From contig CP053159.1 of NCBI GenBank assembly GCA_014607495.2, positions 8,873,501 through 8,937,500 on the forward strand: a DNA stretch of 64,000 nt, read 5' to 3'. Source of the stretch: Carposina sasakii (lineage: Eukaryota; Arthropoda; Insecta; Lepidoptera; Carposinidae). The notes below the pieces were generated by a model. The model worked only from the letters and a program-made list of their open reading frames with translations, ran no database searches and was not told the DNA's origin. Shown in pieces: positions 54,087 to 64,000 of the stretch; position 1 is the first letter of the stretch, and each line of letters starts with the position of its first letter. Position numbers and translations under genes: made by a program.

Positions 54087-55925
54087 TATAAAATAGAATA
54101 CAATACGAATTCCTAGAAGCTATCATGTCAATACTAAAAATGTTTTTAGGTGTCGCATGCAATATAACTGAATTTATATTACTATCTAAAGATAGATTAG
54201 ATCTAAAGAACTAAAAATCCTTGTCACAAAACTGGATGCTTTTCATTCGCAACGGTTGCATTCAACATTTTCTCTAATTATGAAACCGTCTGAAAAAGGG
54301 ACGCTCTTTAAAGAAGAGTTCTCGGTCAAAGTCCTTTGAAAAACACCAACATTTTGAAGAAGGATTACTAACTATACATACTTACATATATACCCACAGT
54401 ATGTCCGATAGCGTTATTAAAAAGACAGAATAATAATAAAAGCAATATTACGCATTCTCCCGTTAACATCCATCGTACCTAGTAGCTAAAATTATATTGT
54501 CAAGTAACCAATTGGTCAGCTGTTAAAACGAGGAAGTATAAGAACTGGTAGTACAAAAAAGAATTTTGTCTATCTACCTAGTACTGGCGAGACAAAAGTC
54601 GAATATTTTATTTTCATGTTAGTATAGTTTTGCCAGGCTGTAATTCCATGTATATTTCTGTAAAATTTTGATTATTCAAATACAAATGTAGTAGACAAAT
54701 AGGGTTTGTTAGGGGAACAAGCAGGAGCTAAGTAGTGGCGCTTTTTTAGCTGCCACGAGGAAGGAATACTAATGAATGAGGGGCTGGTCTAACGGATAAT
54801 CTGGTATAATCTTAGTATGTAGGAAGGGAAACTTTATTTATTGTAGCCATAGTGATTAATGTTATAATATAGCTATGTAGCTATATTACAGCTAGGACTA
54901 GTGAACTCGCCGATATATCGTACTGGCTTTGAATTGATTGATTGATTAAAATTGAAATTTTCTCAACCTTCTATTTTGATTTTAGGAATATTCAGTTTTG
55001 ATGTAAATCAGGTGTACATCTTTGTAGAGAGTAAGTATATTCTTTGTAGCAATAGGGAATATGCGTCTGACACGAAAACAGATTTTTTATATTTTATTCG
55101 TAAGATATTACAAATATTGAATGTGAATAGTGCAAATATAACATCAATCGGTTAGTAAATAACAAAGTTATAGGAGTTTAAAAGTTTGAAAAATTTACAA
55201 CATAAAAGGAGTCAAAGCATAAAATTTTAGACATATTTTGAATTATCTCATTGATTTTAAATACTTTATTAATATCTACACCTATTAATAAACAATTTTT
55301 ATTGACAACAATACACAAAATATAAAATATTACGTTTATAAAATAAGATTGCATTTTTCCCCATACAAATTTGAGACGGTTGTCTATTATGACGTCAAAG
55401 TCTTTGCCATTTTAGTATGGAGCAAACGGAGCGTTTCAAAAACATTTTGCCGGCTCGTATTTTTGAATTGCTGTAAATCCAAAACGGTTAAGGTTAGATA
55501 TGCCATTCCAAGGGCAAACTTTATTAATTTTTTTACGTAGAATATAATAACGAAATAAAAAAATTCATGCATATACCCTATTAATCTATAGGTAGATAGG
55601 TACGTAATAAAAAAACATAATTTAAAAAATCCCAAAACCCGACTGCAAAAAAAGAACCAAACTATGTAATAATAAAAAAACGGAAAAGATGAAAACAAGC
55701 ACTTAGATATCTAATAGGTAGCCTCCAAGAAACACGCTCGACATGCTCGGCAGCAAGAAGTTTTCGTCTTGCTGCTGTCTAAAAACTTATATGCTAGAAT
55801 GGTTCTTACGCAATTTTAAATCGATATAGATCCTAAACGGTCAATTGGATCGAAAAATGTTGAGAGAAAACTGATAATGATTTTTAAATACTTAATGAAC
55901 GATACCCCACTTGATATAGATTGTT
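54087..55925. other. intergenic, no gene seen
   Basis: AT-rich. The 103-codon frame at 55387-55698 (minus) is Phe/Tyr/Leu-rich from A/T tracts and unrecognised. Nothing else. Confidence 0.5.
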
Positions 55926-56124
55926 GACTTTTTGTTGACTTTAATTTTTTTCATTTTCACAAAATGGCATCCAGGAGTCGCCATATTGGATGTGAATCAT
56001 AAAAATCGGCTCAGGAGTTTGGTCTGTATAGTGCTTCAAAAGAACATACAAACATACGTATCATACATAGGCTTTTAAACACATTACCACTCCTTTGCGT
56101 CGCGCAGTCGGGTAAAAATAACAT
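55926..56124 (+). repeat. dispersed repeat shared with 60773-60980
   Basis: TTTTTCATTTTCACAAAATGGC, GTCGCCATATTGGAT, AATCATAAAAATCGGC and GCGTCGCGCAGTCGGGTAAAAA occur in the same order in both copies. Confidence 0.7.
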
Positions 56125-58096
56125 CTTCATATCCAAAATTCTAAAGTTGACGTTGACAAAATTGTGGGCGGTTTTTAACTGCAATATGCAACACACAGTT
56201 TACTTTAGTGAAAGGTATAAATCGCTGAATTGAAGGGAGGATCGTTTTCAAACGAGCCGCTTTCTGCAGTGGCCGGCGGTGGCCGGATGCCATTCATGGA
56301 TTCTCAATTATCCTCTTGCTCGAGCGGTTTCGATAGGATTTCCATTTACCACAATTGACATAATATCGTCGTCTATTCAAATGATCAATGTAGTTTTGGT
56401 TCTTATACTATGAATCTGTTCGTTTCCTTTCTTTGTAATCTGTAATCCTATATGAACGTAGTTTGATTAGATTATTAGATTATTTCTAATTCTTATCTTA
56501 AATGGCTTTGAAAATATGGTGAGAGAATATATGGGTGAAGAAAAAATATGTTATAGATCATTAAAGAAACATTATCTCATGGGACGTGACGGTGGGATCT
56601 CCTTTAAGATCGAACAGTTCTCCCTAACCCATTTCGGGGATACAGCCATGTGTGTTATGTTTATGTTACCTGATTGGAAAAAAAATGAGGTTTATAAACA
56701 CAAAGTAGTAAATTCGCAATCATATAAAGATAGTAACATTTTAGTATCTTACCATGATTACCATTAATGACACAAAGCGTTTCAATTACAAGGGCACAAA
56801 AGATTTGCTACTCTCATTAACTCGCAACTTCAAACAAGATCCAATCAATACTCGTATTGCGGATCAAGAGACGGTAAAAATGAGAGACCCTTTGCGAACG
56901 ATAGTGGCTCGGAAGCAATTAATGAAATTCGAATTATCCTCTGAGCCGAGCTCCTTCCAATTGATTTCCATAGACAAGAATTGTCATTCCGGGGGAGAGT
57001 CGAATTGTCGGGGTCGCCAATCGGCGTGATATGAAAAGCAGGTGGATCGACCGACCGTGCCTTGAATACTAAACGCCTTGTTATCATCTCATTCTAGCGC
57101 CGGCAAAAGTTAAAATATCCCCCGTTTTCATTTGACGTTCTTTTGGATTTCATTTCATTTCAGATTTTAATTTACTTTATCACTCGGGGGACTCCAACAG
57201 ATTGTATTTTTGCTGGCCAAAAATGATTTAATACAATTTGTTTCGCAAAATGGTTTGTTTTTAAAAAGGTGAATCTTTAAATTAATAAGATAGACTGATA
57301 TTTAAATACGATGAGAGTTGAATTTAGATGAAAAGCATTTTTTTGTGCTAAACATATAGGTATGCTGCATAAATAAAGCCAACCAAATAATAATAATAAT
57401 TGTATGTAAATACATAACAATAGTACTTGAAATGATATGTTATTTAACAGAACCCGCTCTTAATATAATTACAAACTCAAGTTTCTCATATCTAATATTT
57501 CTTCCATTTGTAACAATTTTGATAAAAATACCAAAAATAAAATATTTACTTAATATAGACGAAGAAAACTTATCTGATCTGACTTTTTCATCCCCATAAA
57601 CCATAGTTAAAGATAGTATTAAATATAATAAAGCCAGATAGAGTATAAAATCAGCGGCCTGTATAGTAAAACGCACTGGAGTGAAGGTAAGTAGCCCTAG
57701 CCACGTATACGGTGCTGCATTTCCCAGTCCGCTGGCCCGGAATGTATATATAATTGATTTCGTGTTGCCGCCGCACTAAAACCGGACCGGTTTCGCTAAA
57801 AACTTTGATCTTTCAATTGGAAATGAAGACTAGTGCGATAGGCTGAGGAAAGGCGGGTTTGTACTTATATGGCGCTTGAACAAGCAAACTACTTGAAAGG
57901 TTTACTGGACTGGTGGCGATCCTGATTGGAATATAATAATTAAACAAAAAAAAAGAGAATATCCGAACTGATATTTCTGCCTTCATTTTCAAGATTTCAT
58001 TTTAAAAATGTAAAAAACAATTTTATTGTTTGTTTTTGTTGTTTCTAGCAATTTATAACAATTAGCCATAAGACCGTACAATACCAGCACCCGCAT
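56125..58096. other. intergenic, no gene seen
   Basis: Frames at 56516-56767 and 56754-57029 (83 and 91 codons) overlap slightly but show no family motif, signal peptide or repeat. I do not call them genes. Confidence 0.45.
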
Positions 58097-58340
58097 GATG
58101 AATTTGGTGAGAGCGAGATGTCTCACTTTTAAACGTCAAATCCACAGAGCTAAGTAATAAATAGACAAACCACTTCTATCAGCCTTAATTCATTCAGTCC
58201 TGGCTCGAGAACGAGTATCTATTCTAAATCTTAAGTCTATTTTTTACATGCAAAGTACATACACTTAGTTTATCTAGTTATTAATAGCTCTGTGAATTTG
58301 ACGTTTAAAAGTGAAACATCTCGCTGTCACCAAATTCATC
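58097..58340. repeat. inverted repeat, about 65-bp arms
   Basis: 58097-58163 (GATGAATTTGGTGAGAGCGAG ... CGTCAAATCCACAGAGCT) is the imperfect inverse of 58278-58340 (AGCTCTGTGAATTTGACG ... CACCAAATTCATC), with a spacer of about 115 bases. MITE-like, non-coding. Confidence 0.7.
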
Positions 58341-58875
58341 GTACGGATGCAATTGCTACGAGTATTAGGTAGTTGATTTAAAAGAGAGAACAAGAGACAG
58401 AACAAGATAGGAAAGTTATAAATATTTATTTTGTATTTTTTTTTCAATATGCCTATGCCTTTTTGCAATATTGTGTATACTGTTAACTTAATAAAATAAA
58501 ATATTTTTGGTCAGTTTTCGATAAAATTGGAAAAAATATATGCACTGCAGCACTCTCGTATGTTATGTCGCGTCGAACACAATCTATGTTACTGTGATGT
58601 TACTCGATCGAGCTCAATAGCTTTTTTATATTTATGCGGTTCTCTATAATATAACGGTCGCAATATGTACTCATGTGAAGTAATATTTCTTTATTACGAT
58701 ATTTATAAGTAATCTATGTTACCGGCAATCTGTATAATCCGGTATTCTATACAATATCTAGGCAATGTATAGAATCCTAAAACGTGTAGGTAATGTATGA
58801 AATATTATTTATTTTATACTTTACCTAGTTAAAAAAAGAGGAGCTCTCGGAGATATTTAGGAAATATATTAAATA

Positions 58876-59179
58876 CTAGTGGATCCCCCCGACTCCGTCG
58901 CGTAGACTACAGAAAAAACAAAATGTCGAAATTATCCGGGATAAAAATATTTTCCCGGGATAAAAAGTAGCCTATATGTTAAGTAGGACCTGTTACAGTA
59001 TATTTCTGAAAACTGCATCGAAATCGCACAGACGAAGATACAAATAGACAAACAGACAAAAATTCCAACAATCATTCTTTTGGGTACTATTGCGTTGATA
59101 AAGGTCTCCTATAATATTTTTTCTCATATATCTTCCATGTACAGACAGCGATCCGTTACATTTTTATAATATGTATAGA
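58876..59179 (-). mobile_element. non-autonomous Helitron family A, complete ends
   Basis: Minus strand A|TCTATACATATTATAAAAATG (59179) to GGATCCACTAG (58876), next base T. It has an internal deletion around the CGTGCACAAACGC block. Confidence 0.82.
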
Positions 59180-59409
59180 TTGTTTGAAAAATCCTTCTAG
59201 AATCTCACCACTTGCTCTCGCGACACGCTCGCTTACAAAGTGTAAGTTGTTCAAATATTAATTTAAATATTTCTACCATCTTCCATATATCAAGTTTCAA
59301 TAATCATCACTATGAACTGTCAAAAAGATAACTGATACGGGGGCAGATCTCACCGTAGTAGTTCGCAATGACGTGTTATATGAATAGCTCCCATCCGTAA
59401 CCTGACCTG

Positions 59410-59489
59410 AAAAAAATTGTATTTAATTCATATTTATTCGCATAATTTCCTGTGGGCTGGAATAAATATGAATTAAATACAATTTTTTT
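59410..59489. repeat. perfect 30-bp inverted repeat, 20-base loop
   Basis: 59410-59439 (A-run, then TTGTATTTAATTCATATTTATTC) and 59460-59489 are exact complements. The transcript would form a strong AU hairpin. No other copy noticed. Confidence 0.75.
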
Positions 59490-60059
59490 TTACCATTTGA
59501 CGTATGCAGGTATAAGTTTGCCATACACCATAGAATAACAAGTCCCCAGAAGAAGTCCTCAATGACAGATTTATTCCGGGTAGTGAAGCAAAAACGAGTC
59601 AAAAAACCCGCATCTTCCGCTCTTCTTACCCGCCGATTATTGCCAAATCGATAAAATATTATCAGTTTTTTAGATACAGTAAATAGCTTGTAAAAATTTG
59701 ACCGACTAAAAGTTGCTTCAAAAGTGTGCGTGATCACGGGTTCTGGGGTATTCATTATTCTGTAACGTACAGATGACATGACCTCAACATGACAGATGTT
59801 TTTTGTTTATCCCGAAGAAAGGGCATAAGGAATACAGCATCCATACAGCCAATACTGATGATTTCTGAATTTATGATGATGAATGGAAACGTCGGGAAAA
59901 TCCTTAAAACGAGTGTAAAATTAGTCAAAATCAAAAAGAATTGCAAAAACAAACCTATATGAGCCCACGAAGAAACGGACAGATATAATTAAATTTTTAA
60001 TTTAACAAGTAAAATGCATCCACTTTTTCCGCCAAATAAGATAAAATTTGGTGTGTATG

Positions 60060-60780
60060 TTCGTTAGGGGGTTTAAGAGAGCACAAAGAACGTATTTCCC
60101 GAAATTCCCTTGGGAACGGGGCAGACGGGAATTCCAAATTTTTACCGAAATTTTCACTGTACCGGAACAAAAGCTTATTCAATAAGTATAAAAATAAACC
60201 TTTTGACGTACACAGATGAAATTTGGTGTGCACGTTTGTTAGGGGGTGATAAAGACCATTAAGAACGGGTTTCCCGAAATTCCCATGGGAACGGCACAAA
60301 CAGGAATTTCAAGTTTTTACAAAAACCACATGACATATAGAGATGAAATATGACAAGTATATTCGGTAGGGAGTGTAAGGAACATATTTCCCGAAATTCC
60401 CAACGGTAAGAAAAATTTGTAAGAAAACCGCTATACCTATGAAGTTGAAATCGAAAATTGTTCATTAGGGACTGCTAGGGAACGGATTTCCCGTAATTCC
60501 CACGGGAACTGGACAAACAGTAAAACCCAATTTTAACGAAAACCGAAAATTGTAAAATAAAATAAAATAAAATAAAATAAAACCATTTGACACAATATAA
60601 TGATGAAATTTGGTAGGGAGTGTGAGGAGGCACTGAGAACATATTTATCGAAATTTCCACCAGAACGGGACAAACGGGAATTCTATTTTTTTATGAAAAC
60701 CGCTATACATATAAATCAGAAATCGGGCATGTTTATTCGTTAGGGAGTGCGAGGAAGCACTAAGAACGGATTTTTATTTT
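60060..60780 (-). repeat. decayed minisatellite related to 41310-41955
   Basis: TTTCCCGAAATTCCC occurs at about 60096, 60270 and 60389, with a TTTCCCGTAATTCCCACGGG variant at 60486, each near a GACAAACGGGAATT-type motif and CGCTATACAT. Units vary from about 95 to 175 bases. A (AAAAT)n run lies at 60552-60582. Frames at 59997-60660 (minus) are by-products. Confidence 0.75.
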
Positions 60781-60980
60781 TTTTCATTTTCACAAAATGG
60801 CGTCCAGTAGTCGCCATATTTGATTTTCACTAACGTCATGTCTTTAGTGACATTCGCCGGACTAAGAGGAATCGATTGACGTATGAATCATAAAAATCGG
60901 CCGAAAATACATACATACTTACATACATACATAGGCTGTTAAACACAATATCACTCGTTTACGTCGCGCAGTCGGGTAAA
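60781..60980 (+). repeat. dispersed repeat shared with 55926-56124
   Basis: CATTTTCACAAAATGGCGTCC, GTCGCCATATT, AATCATAAAAATCGGC and CGTCGCGCAGTCGGGTAAAAA. The intervening GTCATGTCTTTAGTGACATTC segment is extra relative to the other copy. Confidence 0.7.
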
Positions 60981-61189
60981 AATGGACTTGCCCACTTAAC
61001 TTTGAAGGCTTATTACTACCTCATTTGGACACATAATCAAATCGTAATTTGTAGATGGTATGATATTGATAATTATATTCTGATAGTTATATTCTGATAA
61101 GCATAAAATGTTATTAAGATACAACCATAGGAAATTATCCCATTCTGCGGATATGTACGCCTTTGTGTAGATGAGACATTAGCATAGGT

Positions 61190-61550
61190 TGTTAAGGCAT
61201 TAACTAAGGCCTAATTAATTGAGCTATTTTTGTTCTCTTAAATTAAAAAAAGGTTCAAAATTTAAAGTTTAAAACTTTTTTGCTTTGCTATGCTTTTCGC
61301 TTCAGAATGATGAGGTATGCTAATGTGGCTGCGGTATGTTATCTCCTGTAGTTTTGGTTACCCCGATTCGAAAACACAGGCTTCGATTTTTCAAAAATCA
61401 TGATCTAAAATCAGCATAACAATATTTGCTTGGCTGTCACTTACACCCTGTAGGTAATACGTGAATCTCCAACACCTTCGTGTTGGAGATTCACGTTTCA
61501 CAGGGTGTAAGTGACAGCCAAGCAATAGCAATCGCTTTAAATAAATATAA
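61190..61550. mobile_element. two M1-like MITE ends meeting around a 17-bp palindrome
   Basis: TTGCTTGGCTGTCACTTACACCCTG (ends 61450) and CAGGGTGTAAGTGACAGCCAAGC (starts 61501) are exact inverses. Between them ACGTGAATCTCCAACAC (61459-61475) pairs perfectly with 61480-61496 around a CTTC loop. The body left of 61430 follows M1 (AAGGCCTAATTAATTGAG). The right copy fades after about 30 bases. Confidence 0.7.
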
Positions 61551-63412
61551 CAACTTTATTTCAGAATTTGTCAGTGTCTGCCAAGAAGAGTTTAAAATTG
61601 TAGTGCTATAAAAGTATATTTATTTATAAGACGCCTTTCGTAAAGTCGTCAGTAGATCAAATGACAGCACATTACATATCAGTTTTTCGAATTTCTTATC
61701 ATCAGATGTGATTCAAGTCTTCCACACTTCAAACTACTTAGTAGAATAACGTACAAGGTCCTAGCATTTTCCTGTAACCGGGTATTAATGGAGGTAAGAA
61801 CTTCGTAAAGTACCGTTACCGTCGCCATTTGTCACACAAAAAATATTACTCAACTTACAGCCCTAGCTTTGTCTGACACGACTTATATAAATATCCGCCG
61901 GCCATGGTTAGTTTCAGCTTTATTTGGCAGGACGTGAATTGTTGCTAAAGTTTCCTTTCTCATCAATAACACTGCCTTTTTACACATTGTGGCCCTTTTA
62001 TATTGATTTAATCAAACACGATGGTACGGTGCTTCTACTAGGTTTGTCTGGCAATGTTGTCTCTAAAAACGATAATATGCATTATTTTTTAATTGAGGAT
62101 CAAAAACAAACAGATCGATGATAACAGATGTGGTGTAATAACATAGTAGTCATAATAATTATCTGTAGTCTAATCAAAGTTCAGGTTCACTAAACGTGTA
62201 TTAACTAATTTTAAATTGAAATGGGGGATTGTCGTTGTATTGTACACAACAAAAGTGTCGAATGAATACTCAATGCAAACAAAATACACTATGATCAGAT
62301 TTACACACTATTAAATAAACGGCTTGCTGAAACAATAAAAATGCTCTGAGTTAAAAACCTTTTAAAAATAATATTGACAACGTAATAAATAGGCCAGCGC
62401 TCGTAATGTCCGAATCGAAATGAATATGTATTTATTTTTGCATTCGTGTCCCTGTCACAGAATAACAATTTATGGTCAGTGTTATTCATTTAGTGCCAAC
62501 TTTACATTTTAAAAAACTGTTTCCTGTACTATCTGAATATTTTAAATAAATATAAAAAAATTTGCCTTCTATTAAATTATTATAGGTACATACTTGTGTG
62601 AACATTATTTAAAATGAAATTGTTGAATTTAATTTAATTTTTTTACATAGATTTAGTTATTATTGCAAATAATTTTAGTTCGTAGGTTATTGGTTATTTA
62701 GTATTTATTATGCTACGTATTATCTATTCTAATGAAAATGGCAAATTTTTTAATTTACATCTAAATACCGCATGATTGGTATCCTATTTAAACATAAATA
62801 ACAATAATTTTATATTGAACAGAAAGGAACAAATAAATTTTCTTAACTATAACATAACATAAAAATTTTAATCCCTGCATTTCCATTTATAATAACTATC
62901 TGGAAGAAATTATTTAGATAGGTAGATACTCTTTAGCGGAATTTTTTCATAGTCAAAGTCAAAATCATTTATATGACATGAAAGTTATCGATTGTCATTT
63001 TTATAGCATTGGCATTTCGCTTAACATTATTTACACCCTGTATACCTATATACATTCAAGGTCTCGGTTATTGGAGGCGTTCAACCCAACACAAACGACA
63101 TAGTACAATCTAACAACCTCTCAGGGAGGGCCCAAACTAGTTGCTACGTACAATACCCATCGTTGAGCATTTAACGAATCACCGAAGGATTACTAACTTA
63201 TTTCATTAAGAACTTTGTGGGGGCTGGATGGCTAATGTTATTTTGGATAAATCCCAGGCGTGTTATTTGGATGATTGCAGTTAGGCGGCTCTACTAGTTC
63301 TTATATGTATAGTGCGTATCTTTATCTATTGCTTTATTACTCTATGTGGCATCACACATAATTACTAGAGATAATGCCTATATACGACGCGCCATAACTT
63401 CATTAGTTTTTT
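61551..63412. other. intergenic, no gene seen
   Basis: AT-rich, with short frames only (65 codons or fewer). An isolated TTATTTACACCCTGTATA at about 63027 may be one end of another MITE. Confidence 0.5.
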
Positions 63413-63460
63413 CAGTTCATATTCTTCATTTCAGTTCATATTCTTCATTTCAGTTCATTC
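63413..63460 (+). repeat. 19-bp short tandem repeat
   Basis: CAGTTCATATTCTTCATTT occurs at 63413 and 63432, with a partial third unit from 63451. Confidence 0.8.
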
Positions 63461-64000
63461 ATATTCTTTATTGTACACACAAAAAACACAAAGAAAATGT
63501 ACAAAGGTGAGCTAATCAACCAGTTAGTTTACTTTGTTACTCTATGGGACTTATTAACTCTGTTGTACAAAATACTTTAATAAATGTTTATACATGCAAA
63601 TAGCAGTGTAATCAAATGTTATGTAAAAATACGGTTTTAGTAGTAAAGTGAACCTTGATGGTTTACCAGCGGTTTTTGGAAGATATGCCAATCTAACTCA
63701 GAATAATTATTACTTTGCGTCAAATCCATAGTAAAAATGATTGTTACACCGCTATTTAGTAATTCGTTATCCATTGAGAAATCAAGAATTAGAGTTTTAT
63801 CTGAAACTTCGTTGCTTCGTTACAGGTTAGCTCGATGTGTACAAAATGGAAAAGGAATATTTAAAACTTTGTTTTTACTGATTGATGATGATTGATTGAT
63901 GATTTGCAGCGCTATCAGATCGAACTTTACGTTTGAACCTTCCCTGGACCCATTTCAAATATACACACAAACATTAAAATCGGTCTAGTTGTTTTCGAAG
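63461..64000. other. intergenic to window edge, nothing seen
   Basis: AT-rich sequence with no frame, repeat or RNA gene recognised. Confidence 0.45.

Noticed and set aside
55387..55698. 103-codon Phe/Tyr-rich minus-strand frame
   Set aside because: A/T-tract artefact. Hydrophobic by composition, with no start context, signal or conserved motif.
30..64000. CRISPR arrays, prokaryotic operons, phage genes
   Set aside because: Nothing bacterial. Repeats here are eukaryotic transposons and minisatellites, with no regular repeat-spacer pattern.

Overview
The window looks like lepidopteran (moth or butterfly) nuclear DNA. It is an AT-rich background full of insertions: short Helitrons of the kind abundant in Lepidoptera (5' TCTATACATATAATAAAA, 3' CTAG), tRNA-derived SINEs, RTE-like retrotransposon ends and TA-flanked MITEs. 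The only host genes I can support are six intronless paralogues, GC-rich islands in this background. Each encodes a secreted protein of 239-257 residues built almost wholly of His, Gly, Lys, Glu and Asp. The species cannot be named from the sequence alone.

Layout. Two paralogues lie on the plus strand (2625-3362 and 10075-10848). Four lie on the minus strand (29189-29914, 39517-40248, 43979-44716, 48571-49290), so the cluster reads + + - - - -. All start Met-Arg, have a signal peptide, and keep a central motif around GHSTKGHHG-(V/I/E)-H-K-x-DEFKK. The pattern resembles the DUF4779 / Drosophila Vajk-type cuticular matrix proteins (family recall, not a search). Five have a furin-like R-x-K/R-R site just after the signal peptide. 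All six have a TATA box; where the initiator is clear it lies 33 bases downstream. This fits strong, developmentally regulated epidermal genes making an extracellular matrix product. The genes at 39517 and 43979 are about 97% identical over their first 240 residues and are a recent duplication.

Mobile DNA fills much of the space between them. 11965-14678 is a complete Tc1/mariner-superfamily transposon with an open 355-aa transposase, 624-bp terminal inverted repeats and TA target duplications. 15142-16712 is a degraded hAT-like block with a 5'-truncated RTE copy inserted in it, flanked by a 17-bp target duplication. 24135-28164 is a pair of Penelope-like retroelements in inverted orientation, both broken, inserted in a MITE with an 11-bp target duplication. 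Two Helitron families, four MITE families, SINE fragments, minisatellites and several large inverted repeats account for much of the rest.

The stretches 1-717, 3363-4728, 6380-8352, 11079-11964, 18569-19922, 22173-23727, 29981-31090, 32924-36277, 46314-47878, 54087-55925, 56125-58096 and 61550-63412 hold no gene I can support. The cluster may extend beyond either window edge.
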